Assembly: GCF_000802385.1 (NCBI RefSeq)
Contig: NZ_JTDN01000001.1
Coordinates: 1,681,501 to 1,745,500 of the forward strand
Direction: 5' to 3'
Length of the DNA: 64,000 nt
Source of the DNA: Croceibacterium mercuriale
Lineage (GTDB): Bacteria > Pseudomonadota > Alphaproteobacteria > Sphingomonadales > Sphingomonadaceae
The stretch's first letter is position 1, and each line of letters opens with the position of its first letter. The notes beneath the pieces are model-generated. The model was not told the DNA's origin. It saw only the letters and a list, made by a program, of their open reading frames with translations, and did not search any database. The position numbers were made by a program, and so were the translations under genes. Positions 8,385 to 17,772 of this stretch are shown in pieces.

Positions 8385-9632
8385 GTGGCACAGTCCAAAG
8401 TTGCAGTATTCCATCCGGGAACCCAGCACAGCTGGCAGACCGCCCGCGCACTCCAGGAAATGGGGCGGCTGGAATGGTACGCCACGTCGATCCTCTACCA
8501 GCCGGGACGCTGGCCTTATGTGCTCGACCGCCTGCCGGGTCCGATCGGCCGCAAGCTCGGCCGCGAGTTCCGGCGGTTCGAGGCACCGGGGCTGGATCCG
8601 GCGCTGGTCAAGACGTCCGGTGTCGACGAGTGGCTGGAGCGGATCGCGAGACGGGCGGGGCTCTTCAAGCTCGGCACCTGGTTCGACATCCGCGGCAATC
8701 GCCGGTTTGGCCGCGCCCTGGAACGCGAGATCGCCCGTCCCGACCCGTTTGCCCTGTGGGGCTTCGACTTCAGCTCGCGCGAGGCATTCGAAGCGGGACG
8801 GCGGCAGAACCGCACCTGTATCCTGGATCGCACGATCGGAGACCACCGCGCGTTGAACCGCGCGATGGCAGAGCTGCAGGCCCAATGGCCGGACTGGGTC
8901 GGCATCAAAAGCGATCCGATCTCCGAAGATATGCTGCAGCAGCAGGATGCCGAATATGCCCTTGCCGATGTCATCGTCACCGGCAGCCGCAGTTGCGCCG
9001 ACACTGTTGCCGCGGAGTCGCCCGTGCCCGGCGTGGCCGACAAGCTGCGAGTCCTGCCCTACTGCTTCGACGAAACCAGGTTCGGCAGCCAGCCCGCCCC
9101 CGCCCCGGTCCGCAAGGACGAGCCGGTCCGCTTCCTGCTGGTGGGGCATCTCGGCCCGCGCAAGGGCCTGCACCTGCTGCTGCAGGCGCTCGATCACCTG
9201 CCGCCGGACAAGTTTACGCTGACCCTGCTGGGGGAGGTCAGCAGCCCGCCCGCGACCTTTGCGCGGTTTGCCGATCGCGTGACGCACATTCCGCACGTTC
9301 CGCGTGCAGAGGTGCCCGGCATCATGGCCCGACACCATGTGCTGGTGTTTCCCAGCTACTTCGAGGGCTCGGCCATTTCCCTGCTGGAGGCGCTGGCGAG
9401 CGGCCTGGCCCTGATCCAGTCGCCGATGGCCGGCAATGGTGTCACGCCGGCATGCGGGCTGATGCTGCACGAACAGTCAATCGAGGCAGTAGCGGAGGCG
9501 ATGCTGGTACCAATCCAGGATCGTGACCGGCTGAATGCCTGGCGCGTGGCAGCGCAGGCGGAAAGCGCCAACTATACCTTTGCGAAATATCGCGAGCGGA
9601 TCGGTACGCTGCTGGACAGCCTTCCAGCCTGA
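8385..9632 (+). CDS. Glycosyltransferase family 4-like protein inserted in the spc operon
   Basis: A 415-residue cytoplasmic GT-B glycosyltransferase probably acting on a cell-surface glycan or lipid. The C-terminal half has FLLVGHLGPRKGLHLLLQAL and the donor-site element FEGSAISLLEALASG with the E-x7-E spacing of GT4 retaining enzymes. The N-terminal acceptor half is less conserved, so substrate is unknown. I chose the GTG at 8385 because GCGAGG precedes it. A TTG at 8325 would add 20 residues without a binding site. It sits antisense between rplO and rpmD, an abnormal place for any gene, and its GC content looks like its neighbours. Confidence 0.88.
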   Translation: MAQSKVAVFHPGTQHSWQTARALQEMGRLEWYATSILYQPGRWPYVLDRLPGPIGRKLGREFRRFEAPGLDPALVKTSGVDEWLERIARRAGLFKLGTWFDIRGNRRFGRALEREIARPDPFALWGFDFSSREAFEAGRRQNRTCILDRTIGDHRALNRAMAELQAQWPDWVGIKSDPISEDMLQQQDAEYALADVIVTGSRSCADTVAAESPVPGVADKLRVLPYCFDETRFGSQPAPAPVRKDEPVRFLLVGHLGPRKGLHLLLQALDHLPPDKFTLTLLGEVSSPPATFARFADRVTHIPHVPRAEVPGIMARHHVLVFPSYFEGSAISLLEALASGLALIQSPMAGNGVTPACGLMLHEQSIEAVAEAMLVPIQDRDRLNAWRVAAQAESANYTFAKYRERIGTLLDSLPA

Positions 9633-9652
9633 CGCTTCGGCAAGCAGGCACG

Positions 9653-9690
9653 AAAAAGCCCCGGTGCAGCGGACTGCACCGGGGCTTTTT
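9653..9690. terminator. Bidirectional terminator after the glycosyltransferase and rpmD
   Basis: A perfect 17-bp inverted repeat: AAAAAGCCCCGGTGCAG at 9653-9669, loop CGGA, and its complement ending in TTTTT at 9690. The A5 and T5 flanks make it a good intrinsic terminator on both strands. It should end the glycosyltransferase transcript (+) and also the ribosomal transcript after rpmD (-), uncoupling rplO-secY-adk from the upstream genes. Confidence 0.93.
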
Positions 9691-9714
9691 CATGTACCTT
9701 GACGGCGCGGTCGA

Positions 9715-9891
9715 TCAGTCGACCACGGCCACCATATGCGGCAGGCGAGCGATGGCGCCACGCACTTCAGGGGTGTCCTGAAGCTCAACCACGCGGTGCA
9801 TCTTGCCCAGGCCCAACCCGATCAGAATCTTCTTCTGGGCTTCGGGGCGGCGGATCGGCGAGCCGATCTGCTTCAGCTTGATGGTTGCCAT
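9715..9891 (-). CDS. rpmD: 50S ribosomal protein L30
   Basis: Small 58-residue large-subunit protein. It begins [16 protein letters not shown], then has [16 protein letters not shown] and ends LPHMVAVVD, a textbook bacterial L30. The stop is TGA at 9715-9717. It follows rpsE by six bases and is the last ribosomal gene before the terminator at 9653-9690. In most bacteria rplO follows immediately, but here an antisense glycosyltransferase intervenes. Confidence 0.95.
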   Translation of the reverse strand: MATIKLKQIGSPIRRPEAQKKILIGLGLGKMHRVVELQDTPEVRGAIARLPHMVAVVD

Positions 9892-9897
9892 GTTCTC

Positions 9898-10692
9898 TTA
9901 CTCCACGATGGCTTCGGCAGCGGCCTCGGCCTCTGCTTCGCCCGCACCGCCACGACCCAGCAGGTCCGCGACGCGCTTGCCACGACGCTGCGCGACGGAC
10001 TTCGGAGAAGTCTGCTCGCCCAGCGCATCGAAGGTGGCGCGGATCATGTTGTACGGGTTCGAAGTGCCGATCGACTTGGTCACGACATCCGCCACGCCCA
10101 GGCTCTCGAACACCGCGCGCATCGGGCCGCCGGCAATGATGCCGGTACCCGCCGGAGCGGACCGCACATTGACCTTGCCTGCGCCGAAATGGCCCATGCC
10201 GTCATGATGCAGCGTACGACCATCCTTCAACGGCACACGGATCATCTTCTTCTTGGCAGCGGCGGTCGCCTTGGTGATCGCCTCCGGCACTTCGCGTGCC
10301 TTGCCATGGCCGAAGCCGACCCGGCCCTTGCCGTCGCCCACGACCACCAGCGCCGCAAAGCCGAAGCGCTTGCCGCCCTTCACCGTCTTGGACACGCGGT
10401 TGATGTGCACGAGCTTTTCGATCAGCTCCTCGCCCCCGTCATCGTCACGACGATCGTCGCGCCGGCCACCGCGACCGCCGCGGCCGTCACGATTGCCGCC
10501 GCCGCGTCCATCACGGTTGCCGCCCGGGCCACCGCTGCCGCCGCCGCGTCCGCCACGGGCACCACGCTGGCCGCCATCGCGACCCTGGCCTTCACGCGCA
10601 GGCTGGCTCGGTTCACCACCGGCAGCCGACTGGCTTTCGACCGCTTCCGACGGGGTCGTCGCGATCGGGTTCTCGGTTTCGTCTGCCATCAT
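9898..10692 (-). CDS. rpsE: 30S ribosomal protein S5 with a long RG-rich N-terminal extension
   Basis: Small-subunit protein important for decoding fidelity. From about residue 89 ([19 protein letters not shown]) to residue 264 it is a normal S5, with the double-stranded RNA-binding domain and [13 protein letters not shown]. The first 88 residues are an unusual disordered extension: an acidic start, then many RGG, GGR and RDGRGG repeats resembling RNA-binding RGG regions. Escherichia coli S5 has 166 residues. The ATG shares one base with the rplR stop (TGATG), so expression is coupled and the extension cannot be an annotation artefact unless translation starts internally. Confidence 0.95.
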   Translation of the reverse strand: MMADETENPIATTPSEAVESQSAAGGEPSQPAREGQGRDGGQRGARGGRGGGSGGPGGNRDGRGGGNRDGRGGRGGRRDDRRDDDGGEELIEKLVHINRVSKTVKGGKRFGFAALVVVGDGKGRVGFGHGKAREVPEAITKATAAAKKKMIRVPLKDGRTLHHDGMGHFGAGKVNVRSAPAGTGIIAGGPMRAVFESLGVADVVTKSIGTSNPYNMIRATFDALGEQTSPKSVAQRRGKRVADLLGRGGAGEAEAEAAAEAIVE

Positions 10693-11036
10693 CAGAACTC
10701 CAGGCCGCCGGCACGAGCGGCATCGGCCAGCGCCTTGACGCGGCCATGGAACAGGTAGCCGCCGCGATCGAACACGACGGTGGTCACGCCGGCAGCCACA
10801 GCCGCCTCGGCGATCTTGCGACCAACCTCGACTGCCGCATCAACATTGGCGCCCGAAGCGGACACACCCAGCGTAGAGGCCGCAGCGACCGTGCGGCCTG
10901 CCGCATCGTCGATCACCTGGGCGTAGATGTGCCGGCCGGACCGGTGAACGGACAGTCGCGGACGGGTACCGCCACGCTTGCGCAGCGCGGTGCGCACCCG
11001 GCGACGGCGGCGTTCGAACAGGGAAAGCTTGGCCAT
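10692..11036 (-). CDS. rplR: 50S ribosomal protein L18
   Basis: Large-subunit protein that binds 5S rRNA with L5 in the central protuberance. The 114-residue product begins [20 protein letters not shown] and has [20 protein letters not shown] and the C-terminal [22 protein letters not shown] typical of L18. It overlaps rplF upstream and rpsE downstream by one base each (TGATG junctions), indicating tight translational coupling. Confidence 0.97.
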   Translation of the reverse strand: MAKLSLFERRRRRVRTALRKRGGTRPRLSVHRSGRHIYAQVIDDAAGRTVAAASTLGVSASGANVDAAVEVGRKIAEAAVAAGVTTVVFDRGGYLFHGRVKALADAARAGGLEF

Positions 11037-11569
11037 TACTTCTTCTTCCCTTCCTTGCGGAAGATGAACTCGCCGCGATAGCGGATGCCCTTGCCCTTGT
11101 AGGGCTCCGGCTTGCGCCAGCGGCGGATCTCGGCGGCAAGCTGGCCAACGGCCTGCTTGTCGGTGCCGCTGATCTCGATCGTGGTCTGGTCCGGGGTCTT
11201 CACTTCCAGGCCTTCCGGCACGGCAATGTCGACATCGTGGCTGTAGCCCAGCTGCAGCTTCAGATTGCGACCCTGCGCCGCGGCACGATAGCCGACGCCC
11301 GTGATGTTCAGCACCTTGGTGAAGCCGCCGGTGACGCCTTCCACCAGGTTGGACACCAGCGTGCGCTGCATGCCCCAGTGGCTGCGGGCAGCCTTGCTGT
11401 CATTGGCCGGGGTGACGGCAATGGAGCCGTCTTCCAGATCGTAGTTGACCAGCTCGGACAGACCAAGCGTCAGGGTGCCCTTGGGACCCTTCACGCTCAG
11501 CACCTTGCCATCGATATTGGCGGTGACGCCGTTCGGGATCACCACCGGCCTTTTGCCGATGCGGCTCAT
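11036..11569 (-). CDS. rplF: 50S ribosomal protein L6
   Basis: Large-subunit protein near the sarcin-ricin loop and elongation factor site. The 177-residue protein has the two duplicated L6 folds, beginning [15 protein letters not shown] and ending with the signature [19 protein letters not shown] and a lysine tail. It abuts rpsH upstream and rplR downstream by one-base stop/start overlaps. Confidence 0.97.
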   Translation of the reverse strand: MSRIGKRPVVIPNGVTANIDGKVLSVKGPKGTLTLGLSELVNYDLEDGSIAVTPANDSKAARSHWGMQRTLVSNLVEGVTGGFTKVLNITGVGYRAAAQGRNLKLQLGYSHDVDIAVPEGLEVKTPDQTTIEISGTDKQAVGQLAAEIRRWRKPEPYKGKGIRYRGEFIFRKEGKKK

Positions 11570-11964
11570 CAGAAAACCTCCGCCAGCACTTCGCCGCCGA
11601 CATTCTGCGCCCGTGCTTCCGCGTCGGAAAGCACGCCACGCGGCGTCGAGACGATGGTGATGCCCAGGCCGTTGCGCACGGTCGGCAGCTCGCGGCTACC
11701 GGAATAGACGCGGCGGCCCGGCTTGGACACGCGGGCCACATGCTTGATCGCAGGCTGGCCTTCGAAATACTTCAGTTCGATCCGCAGCGCCGGATGCTTG
11801 CCGGACTCGTCCTGCGACCAGCCACGGATGTAACCTTCGCGCTGGAGCACTTCCAGCACGTTGGCGCGCAGCTTCGACGCAGGGCTGAGGACAGAGTCCT
11901 TCTTCGCCTGCTGGCCGTTGCGGATACGGGTGAGCATGTCACCCAAGGGATCGGTCATCGCCAT
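11569..11964 (-). CDS. rpsH: 30S ribosomal protein S8
   Basis: Primary 16S rRNA-binding protein of the small-subunit platform and, in Escherichia coli, the translational repressor of the spc operon. The 131-residue protein starts [18 protein letters not shown] and ends with [20 protein letters not shown], the S8 signature. It follows rpsN by 11 bases and overlaps the rplF start. I saw no obvious S8-binding stem-loop mimic near rplE. Confidence 0.97.
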   Translation of the reverse strand: MAMTDPLGDMLTRIRNGQQAKKDSVLSPASKLRANVLEVLQREGYIRGWSQDESGKHPALRIELKYFEGQPAIKHVARVSKPGRRVYSGSRELPTVRNGLGITIVSTPRGVLSDAEARAQNVGGEVLAEVF

Positions 11965-11975
11965 TTAACGTGTCC

Positions 11976-12281
11976 TCACCAGCTCGACTTGGTCACACCG
12001 GGGATCATGCCCTTGTTGGCCAGATCCCGCAGTTCGATCCGGTTCAGGCCGAACTTGCGATAAACGCCGCGCGGGCGGCCGGTGGTTGCGCAACGGTTGC
12101 GCACGCGGGTCGGGTTGCCGTTGCGCGGCACTTCCGCCAGCTTCAGACGCGCGATCAACCGTTCACCCTCTTCGAGGCTCTGGTCGTTCGCGATAGCCTT
12201 CAGCTTCTCGTAACGTGCCGCATACTTCTTCACGAGCTGCTTGCGCTTCTCGTTCTTGTTGATGGAACTCAGTTTCGCCAT
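11976..12281 (-). CDS. rpsN: 30S ribosomal protein S14
   Basis: Small-subunit head protein of 101 residues starting [17 protein letters not shown]. It is the zinc-free long form: the C-terminal half reads [20 protein letters not shown] without the paired CxxC motifs of the short zinc type. A longer open frame upstream to 12383 is not used, since the ATG at 12281 matches the conserved N-terminus and follows AGGAGAG. Confidence 0.96.
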   Translation of the reverse strand: MAKLSSINKNEKRKQLVKKYAARYEKLKAIANDQSLEEGERLIARLKLAEVPRNGNPTRVRNRCATTGRPRGVYRKFGLNRIELRDLANKGMIPGVTKSSW

Positions 12282-12306
12282 GGACTTAAGCTCTCCTGCG
12301 GCGGCC

Positions 12307-12888
12307 TCAGGCCGCCTGCTTTTCTTCGGCCTCGGCGGCCGGGAAGGGGAAACCGAACAGGCGCAGCAGTTCGCGCGCTTCATCGTCGGTCTTTGCGGTG
12401 GTGGTCACGATGATATCCATGCCACGCACCTTCTCGATCCGGTCGTAGCTGATCTCCGGGAAGATGATCTGCTCCTTCAGGCCCATGGCATAATTGCCAT
12501 TGCCATCGAAGGACCGGGGATTCAGGCCACGAAAGTCGCGGATCCGCGGCATCGCCACGGTCACCAGACGGTCCAGGAACTCGAACATGCGTTCGCGGCG
12601 CAAGGTGACCTTGCAACCGATCGGCATGCCTTCACGCAGCTTGAACTGCGCAATCGACTTCTTGGCCTTGGTGATCACCGGCTTCTGGCCGGCGATCAGC
12701 TCCATTTCCTCGGCAGCGATCTGGACCTTCTTCTTGTCCTGGCTCGCTTCGCCCACGCCCATGTTGAGCGTGATCTTCTCCAACCGGGGAATCTGCATGC
12801 GGTTGGCATAGCCGAACTTGTCCATCATCGCCTGGGCGATGCGGTCATTGTAGTCCAGCTTCATGCGCGGGATGTAGGTTTCAGCCAT
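12307..12888 (-). CDS. rplE: 50S ribosomal protein L5
   Basis: 5S rRNA-binding protein in the central protuberance that touches the P-site tRNA. The 193-residue product has the L5 landmarks [29 protein letters not shown] and [20 protein letters not shown]. The start at 12888 overlaps the rplX end by eight bases. A longer upstream frame is out of register with the family. The C-terminus carries a short charged tail (AEAEEKQAA). Confidence 0.97.
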   Translation of the reverse strand: MAETYIPRMKLDYNDRIAQAMMDKFGYANRMQIPRLEKITLNMGVGEASQDKKKVQIAAEEMELIAGQKPVITKAKKSIAQFKLREGMPIGCKVTLRRERMFEFLDRLVTVAMPRIRDFRGLNPRSFDGNGNYAMGLKEQIIFPEISYDRIEKVRGMDIIVTTTAKTDDEARELLRLFGFPFPAAEAEEKQAA

Positions 12889-13201
12889 CGATCGTCTCAC
12901 CGGACTTGACGGCCACGCGCACCTTCTTGCCATCACGCTCCTCGAAGCGGACGCGGGTGGGCTTGCCATCCTTGGGATCGGCGACGGCGACCTTGGCCAC
13001 CGCCATCGGGGCGGGGGCACGCTCGATGCCACCCTGCGGGTTGGTCTGGGTCGGCTTGCGGTGACGCGCAGCGACGTTGACGCCGTCCACCACAACCTTG
13101 CCGTCCTTGGGCAGGACCTGGCTCACCGTGCCGGTGCGCCCCTTGTCCTTGCCGCTCAGGACGACAACCTTGTCGCCCTTCCTGATCTTGGCAGCGCCCA
13201 T
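12881..13201 (-). CDS. rplX: 50S ribosomal protein L24
   Basis: Assembly-initiating protein of the large subunit. The 106-residue protein begins [21 protein letters not shown], the KOW motif, and has the [18 protein letters not shown] segment of the family. Its start touches the rplN stop (one-base overlap) and its end overlaps rplE by eight bases, consistent with coupled translation in the spc operon. Confidence 0.97.
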   Translation of the reverse strand: MGAAKIRKGDKVVVLSGKDKGRTGTVSQVLPKDGKVVVDGVNVAARHRKPTQTNPQGGIERAPAPMAVAKVAVADPKDGKPTRVRFEERDGKKVRVAVKSGETIDG

Positions 13202-13569
13202 TACAGCACCTCCGGCGCGAGGCTGATGATCTTCATGAAGCCACGGCTGCGCAGCTCGCGCACCACGGGGCCGAAGATGCGGGTGCCGATCGGCTCCTCG
13301 CTCTTGTTCACCAGCACCGCCGCATTGCTGTCGAAGCGGATCACGGTGCCGTCGGCACGACGCACATCCTTGCGGGTGCGCACGATCACGGCGCGGTGGA
13401 CGTCACCCTTCTTAACGCGGGCGCGCGGCTGTGCTTCCTTGACGGAGACGACGATGACGTCGCCCACGCCAGCAGTGCGGCGCTTCGATCCGCCCAGCAC
13501 CTTGATGCACTGGACGCGCTTGGCACCGCTGTTGTCAGCGACGTCGAGCGTTGATTGCATCTGGATCAT
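13201..13569 (-). CDS. rplN: 50S ribosomal protein L14
   Basis: Large-subunit interface protein forming bridges to 16S rRNA. At 122 residues it is the universal length, starting [21 protein letters not shown] with [13 protein letters not shown] and the [12 protein letters not shown] signature. An unusually long 121-base gap separates it from rpsQ and contains a promoter-like pair and a small inverted repeat. Confidence 0.97.
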   Translation of the reverse strand: MIQMQSTLDVADNSGAKRVQCIKVLGGSKRRTAGVGDVIVVSVKEAQPRARVKKGDVHRAVIVRTRKDVRRADGTVIRFDSNAAVLVNKSEEPIGTRIFGPVVRELRSRGFMKIISLAPEVL

Positions 13570-13594
13570 TGATCCGGTTCCTTCTCACTCGGCT

Positions 13595-13613
13595 TGCCGG
13601 AACCAGTCCGGCA
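13595..13613. repeat. Inverted repeat in the rplN leader
   Basis: TGCCGGA at 13595-13601 and TCCGGCA at 13607-13613, seven perfect pairs around a five-base loop. It lies in the 5' leader of rplN on the minus strand and could be an RNA hairpin affecting translation. No T tract follows, so it is not a terminator. Confidence 0.45.
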
Positions 13614-13652
13614 GTTCCAAAAAATCCCTGCGACAACGCGGCGGGAGGCGGC

Positions 13653-13681
13653 CCCATAGAGCAACCTTGCCCGCCTGTCAG
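13653..13681 (-). promoter_or_regulatory. Candidate internal promoter between rpsQ and rplN
   Basis: On the minus strand CTGACA (13681-13676) is followed after exactly 17 bases by TATGGG (13658-13653). The -35 element matches five of six consensus positions and the -10 only three. The position, just after the rpsQ stop in the one long spacer of this section, favours a boundary between the S10 and spc transcripts. Confidence 0.3.
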
Positions 13682-13690
13682 CCCCAGGAT

Positions 13691-13966
13691 TTATCCTTCG
13701 AGATCGGCCTCGAGCGCCTCGCCCTTGCCGGCCTGGACACGGTCGAGCACGTTCCACGTCTTGGTCTTGGAGAGCGGACGCGTCTCCTCGATGCGCACGC
13801 GGTCGCCGGGGCGGAACTCGTTCGCCTCGTCATGCGCGTGGTACTTCTTCGACTGACGGATGATCTTGCCGTAGAGCGGGTGCTTGACCTTGCGCTCCAC
13901 CTTGACCGTAACCGTCTTGTCCATCTTGTCGGAGACGACCGTCCCGATCAGGATACGCTTGGGCAT
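13691..13966 (-). CDS. rpsQ: 30S ribosomal protein S17
   Basis: Primary small-subunit assembly protein with an OB fold. The 91-residue protein starts [21 protein letters not shown] and has KYHAHDE and [16 protein letters not shown], diagnostic of S17. A run of about a dozen residues past the core ([14 protein letters not shown]) is slightly longer than in enterobacteria. It follows rpmC by ten bases and is the last gene before the long spacer, so it may end the S10 operon. Confidence 0.97.
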   Translation of the reverse strand: MPKRILIGTVVSDKMDKTVTVKVERKVKHPLYGKIIRQSKKYHAHDEANEFRPGDRVRIEETRPLSKTKTWNVLDRVQAGKGEALEADLEG

Positions 13967-13976
13967 GGTTGTCTCC

Positions 13977-14186
13977 TTACGCCTGCACGGCGGCGCGGGT
14001 GCGCTCGCCCTGCAGGGTCTTGATCTGCGCGATCTGGCGGCGAACCTCACGGATGCGCGCCGGACGCTCCAGCTGGCTCGTCGCCGCCTGGAAGCGCAGG
14101 TTGAACTGTTCGCGCTTCAACTCCACCAGCTGGTCGGCCAGCTGGTCGTCGGTCTTGGTGCGCAGGTCTTCCACCTTGGCCATCAT
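13977..14186 (-). CDS. rpmC: 50S ribosomal protein L29
   Basis: Small two-helix protein of 69 residues near the polypeptide exit tunnel, which helps dock trigger factor and SRP. The sequence [28 protein letters not shown] followed by [14 protein letters not shown] is classic L29. Its ATG overlaps the rplP stop by four bases (ATGA). Confidence 0.96.
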   Translation of the reverse strand: MMAKVEDLRTKTDDQLADQLVELKREQFNLRFQAATSQLERPARIREVRRQIAQIKTLQGERTRAAVQA

Positions 14187-14617
14187 TCGCCTCCCAGGTG
14201 CGAGGTGTCGCCCAGACGGGCCACGACCTTGGTCTTGATCGGCAGCTTCATGGCCGCACGTTCGAACGCTTCGGCCGCCAGCGGGCCAGGCACGCCATCC
14301 AGCTCGAACAGGATACGGCCCGGCTTCACGCGCGCCGCCCAGTATTCAATGGCACCCTTGCCCTTGCCCTGACGGACTTCGGCGGGCTTCTTGGACACCG
14401 GCACGTCGGGGAACACGCGGATCCACAGACGCCCTTGGCGCTTGATGTGGCGCGTGATCGCCCGGCGGGCGGCCTCGATCTGGCGAGCGGTGATCCGCTC
14501 CGGCTCCATGGCCTTCAGGCCATAGGACCCGAAGTTCAGCTCCGCGCCGCCCTTGGCAAGACCATGGATCTTGCCCTTGAACATCTTGCGGAACTTGGTC
14601 TTTTTCGGTTGCAGCAT
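14183..14617 (-). CDS. rplP: 50S ribosomal protein L16
   Basis: Large-subunit protein that positions tRNA at the A site. The 144-residue product starts [19 protein letters not shown] and includes [29 protein letters not shown] and the C-terminal [12 protein letters not shown] of the family. It lies 21 bases after rpsC and overlaps rpmC by four bases. Confidence 0.97.
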   Translation of the reverse strand: MLQPKKTKFRKMFKGKIHGLAKGGAELNFGSYGLKAMEPERITARQIEAARRAITRHIKRQGRLWIRVFPDVPVSKKPAEVRQGKGKGAIEYWAARVKPGRILFELDGVPGPLAAEAFERAAMKLPIKTKVVARLGDTSHLGGE

Positions 14618-14638
14618 CGTCTTTACTCAGCCTTCCGA

Positions 14639-15334
14639 TCAGCGGGCCGGACGGACGCCGGAGGTTTGAGCCTCCATCATCAGCCGGTCCTGTGCCATCG
14701 GGTCATGCCCCAGGATCTCGCCCTTGAAGACCCAAACCTTGATACCGATGATGCCATAGGCGGTCAGCGCCTCGGCGTCGGCATAATCGACGTTTGCGCG
14801 CAGCGTGTGCAGCGGCACCCGACCTTCGCGATACTGTTCGACACGCGCGATTTCCGCGCCGCCAAGACGGCCGCCGCACATGATCTTGATGCCTTCGGCA
14901 CCCAGACGCATGGCCGACTGCATGGCGCGCTTCATCGCCCGGCGGAACGCCACGCGGCGGACCAGCTGGTCGGCAATGCCCTGCGCCACGAGCTTGGCGT
15001 CGATTTCCGGCTTGCGGATCTCGACAATGTTCAGCTTCACGTCGCTCTTGGTCATGGTGGCCAGCTTGGAACGCAGCTTCTCGATGTCAGCGCCCTTCTT
15101 GCCGATGATCACGCCGGGGCGTGCAGCGAAGATGGAGATGCGGCACAGCTTGGCGGGACGCTCGATCACCACCTTGCTGATCGCGGCCTGCGGCAGGCTG
15201 CTCATGATGTACTTGCGCAGCGCGATGTCTTCCTTGAGCAGCTGAGCATAGTCAGCGCCCTCGGCATACCAGCGGCTGTCCCAGGTACGGTTGATCTGCA
15301 GGCGCAGGCCGATCGGATTGCTCTTGTGACCCAT
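14639..15334 (-). CDS. rpsC: 30S ribosomal protein S3
   Basis: Small-subunit head protein at the mRNA entry channel with helicase-like action. The 231-residue protein begins [20 protein letters not shown] and contains the KH domain motif [14 protein letters not shown] and the C-terminal RADVDYA-like [24 protein letters not shown] took the ATG at 15334 rather than 15361 because it matches the family N-terminus and directly follows the rplV stop. Confidence 0.96.
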   Translation of the reverse strand: MGHKSNPIGLRLQINRTWDSRWYAEGADYAQLLKEDIALRKYIMSSLPQAAISKVVIERPAKLCRISIFAARPGVIIGKKGADIEKLRSKLATMTKSDVKLNIVEIRKPEIDAKLVAQGIADQLVRRVAFRRAMKRAMQSAMRLGAEGIKIMCGGRLGGAEIARVEQYREGRVPLHTLRANVDYADAEALTAYGIIGIKVWVFKGEILGHDPMAQDRLMMEAQTSGVRPAR

Positions 15335-15335
15335 G

Positions 15336-15713
15336 TTACGCCTCCTCGACTTCGCGCACAACGATCCGCAGCCGGCTGAACGGCTTCAGGATCCGGGTGG
15401 ACTTGCCACGACCACGCGTGTGGAAGCGCTTCATGGTGATCGACTTGCCGACACTCGCCTCGGCCACGACCAGCGCGTCCACGTCGAGGTCGTGGTTGTT
15501 TTCCGCGTTGGCGATGGCGGATGCCAGCACCTTGCGCGCATCCACAGCCATCGCCTTCTTGGAGAAGGAGAGAATGTTCATCGCCTCTTCCGCGCGCTTG
15601 CCGCGGATCAGGCCGGCGACGAGGTTCAGCTTCTGCGCGGAACCACGAATGGTGGTGCCGACGGCCAGAGCCTCGTTCTCGCCAACGCGGCGGGGAGCCT
15701 TTGCCTTGCTCAT
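15336..15713 (-). CDS. rplV: 50S ribosomal protein L22
   Basis: Protein whose beta hairpin lines the exit tunnel and is a site of macrolide resistance mutations. The 125-residue product has [21 protein letters not shown], the extended loop and [22 protein letters not shown]. It overlaps the rpsS stop by one base and lies two bases before rpsC. Confidence 0.97.
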   Translation of the reverse strand: MSKAKAPRRVGENEALAVGTTIRGSAQKLNLVAGLIRGKRAEEAMNILSFSKKAMAVDARKVLASAIANAENNHDLDVDALVVAEASVGKSITMKRFHTRGRGKSTRILKPFSRLRIVVREVEEA

Positions 15714-15988
15714 TATCGCTTGCCCTTCTTGTCGGCGGCATGGCCGGGGAAGCTGCGCGTCGGCGCGAACTCACCAAGCTTGTGGCCGACCATGTCCTCG
15801 TTGACGGACACCGGGATGAACTTGTGGCCATTGTAGACGCTGAACGTCAGGCCGACGAATTGCGGAAGGATGGTGGAACGACGCGACCAGGTCCTGATCG
15901 GCGCGCGGCCACCAGCATCCTGGGCATCCTCTGCCTTCTTCAGCAGGGACAGTTCCACGAACGGACCTTTCCAGACGGAACGAGCCAT
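15713..15988 (-). CDS. rpsS: 30S ribosomal protein S19
   Basis: Small-subunit head protein of 91 residues contacting the decoding region and intersubunit bridge. It starts [21 protein letters not shown] and has [25 protein letters not shown] and [15 protein letters not shown], the S19 signature. It follows rplB by six bases. Confidence 0.97.
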   Translation of the reverse strand: MARSVWKGPFVELSLLKKAEDAQDAGGRAPIRTWSRRSTILPQFVGLTFSVYNGHKFIPVSVNEDMVGHKLGEFAPTRSFPGHAADKKGKR

Positions 15989-15994
15989 GGTCGC

Positions 15995-16834
15995 TTACCC
16001 CTTCTTCTTCTTGGCGTGACGCGAGCGGATGATCATCTTGTCGGTCTGCTTGTTGTGCCGGGTACGGGCGCCCTTGGTCGGCTTGCCCCACGGCGTCACG
16101 GGATGGCGACCACCGCTGGTGCGGCCTTCACCACCACCATGGGGGTGATCGACCGGGTTCTTGGCGACACCACGCGTCAGCGGCTTCACACCCATCCAGC
16201 GCTTGCGACCTGCCTTGGCGAAGTTCTGGTTCGAATTGTCGGGGTTCGACACCGAACCGACCGTGCCCATGCAGTCGGAACGCAGGTAACGCTGCTCGCC
16301 GCTGTTCAGGCGCACGATCACCATGTTGCGGTCACGACCGACCAGCTGGACATAGGTGCCGGCAGAACGGGCGATCTGCCCGCCCTTGCCCGGCTTCATC
16401 TCCACATTGTGGCAGATTGTGCCGACCGGCATCTGGCCCAGCAGCATGGCATTGCCAGGCTTCGTGTCGACGCGCTCGCCCGCCACCACCGTGTCGCCCG
16501 GAGCCAGACGGCTCGGTGCCAGGATATAGGCCTGCTCGCCATCGGTGTAGGTGACCAGCGCGATGAACGCGGTACGGTTGGGATCGTACTCCAGCCGCTC
16601 GACGGTTGCCGGCATGTCCCACTTGCGACGCTTGAAGTCGATGTAGCGGTACTTCTGCTTGTGACCGCCGGCCATGCCGCGGCTCGTCACATGGCCCTTG
16701 TTGTTGCGGCCGCCGGTCTTGTGCTTGCCTTCGGTCAGCGCCTTGACGGGCTTGCCCTTGTACAGCGACGACTTGTCGACGAGGATCAGACCACGGCGCG
16801 CCGGGCTGGTCGGGTTGTAATTCTTCAGTGCCAT
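15995..16834 (-). CDS. rplB: 50S ribosomal protein L2
   Basis: Large-subunit protein needed for peptidyl transferase assembly and subunit joining. The 279-residue protein has [16 protein letters not shown], the RNA-binding core, and the nearly invariant C-terminal [21 protein letters not shown] that lies near the catalytic centre. It lies between rplW and rpsS with spacings of four and six bases. Confidence 0.98.
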   Translation of the reverse strand: MALKNYNPTSPARRGLILVDKSSLYKGKPVKALTEGKHKTGGRNNKGHVTSRGMAGGHKQKYRYIDFKRRKWDMPATVERLEYDPNRTAFIALVTYTDGEQAYILAPSRLAPGDTVVAGERVDTKPGNAMLLGQMPVGTICHNVEMKPGKGGQIARSAGTYVQLVGRDRNMVIVRLNSGEQRYLRSDCMGTVGSVSNPDNSNQNFAKAGRKRWMGVKPLTRGVAKNPVDHPHGGGEGRTSGGRHPVTPWGKPTKGARTRHNKQTDKMIIRSRHAKKKKG

Positions 16835-16838
16835 CGGA

Positions 16839-17153
16839 TCAGCTCACGCCTTCGGTGATGTCGATCGGGTCCTGGCCCTCGACGAGGGTCACAACCGCCT
16901 TCTTCACGTCGGAGCGGGTATAGGCCTTGCCTTTCCAGCGCTTCGACTTGCCCTTGGTGACCAGCGTGTTGACGCTCTTGACCTTGCGGCCGAACAGAGC
17001 CTCCACGGCCGCCTTGATCTGCGGCTTGGTCGCATCACCCGACACCTTGAACACGGTGGCGTTGTGCTCGGACAGCAGCGTCGCCTTCTCCGTGATGTGC
17101 GGCGCCAGGATCACGTCGTAATGACGGGCGTCGATTTCCTGCTTGTTAGCCAT
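16839..17153 (-). CDS. rplW: 50S ribosomal protein L23
   Basis: Exit-tunnel protein, docking site for trigger factor and SRP. The 104-residue product contains [38 protein letters not shown] and [18 protein letters not shown], the L23 core. Its start overlaps the rplD end by eight bases. Confidence 0.97.
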   Translation of the reverse strand: MANKQEIDARHYDVILAPHITEKATLLSEHNATVFKVSGDATKPQIKAAVEALFGRKVKSVNTLVTKGKSKRWKGKAYTRSDVKKAVVTLVEGQDPIDITEGVS

Positions 17154-17769
17154 TGAACCGGGCCTCCAGCTTTTCGACAGCGGAGCGGGTCAGCACCAGC
17201 GTGTCATGCTTCAGGATGTCGTACACGTTCGCGCCAACGGCCGGCAGGACGTTCACGCCCGGCAGGTTGCCCGCAGCCAGGCGGAAGCCGTTCTCGACCG
17301 CTTCGCCGTCGATGACCAGCACCTTGCCGTTCCAGCCATTGCTGCCGAAGGTCTGCGCCAGCGCCTTGGTCTTGGCTTCGGCCAGTTCCAGGCTGTCCAC
17401 GACCACCAGGCCATCACGCGCCTTGGCCGACAGGGCCATCTTCAGGCCGAGCGCCCGCAGCTTCTTGTTGAGCGACTGCTCGAAGTCGCGCCGGCGGGCA
17501 CCATGGGCCTTGCCGCCACCGATGAAGATCGGGGCTGCACGGTCACCGTGACGGGCCGTACCACCGCCCTTCTGGCGGCCGAACTTCTTGCCGGTCCGCG
17601 CAACGTCGGAACGCTCGCGGGTGGCACGGGCCGTGCCGCGACGATTCTCCAGCTGCCAGGTGACGACCCGATGCAGGATATCGGCGCGCGGCTCGATGCC
17701 GAACACGGCATCGCTCAGCTCGATGTCGCCGGCGCTGGCGCCGTCAAGCTTCTGAACTGCAACCTTCAC
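17146..17769 (-). CDS. rplD: 50S ribosomal protein L4
   Basis: Exit-tunnel protein of 207 residues. It has the long RNA-binding loop with [36 protein letters not shown] and the C-terminal [25 protein letters not shown]. In Escherichia coli L4 represses its own operon through the S10 leader. Whether the rplC leader hairpin at 18683-18705 plays that part here is unknown. It starts three bases after rplC. Confidence 0.97.
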   Translation of the reverse strand: MKVAVQKLDGASAGDIELSDAVFGIEPRADILHRVVTWQLENRRGTARATRERSDVARTGKKFGRQKGGGTARHGDRAAPIFIGGGKAHGARRRDFEQSLNKKLRALGLKMALSAKARDGLVVVDSLELAEAKTKALAQTFGSNGWNGKVLVIDGEAVENGFRLAAGNLPGVNVLPAVGANVYDILKHDTLVLTRSAVEKLEARFNG

Positions 17770-17772
17770 GGC

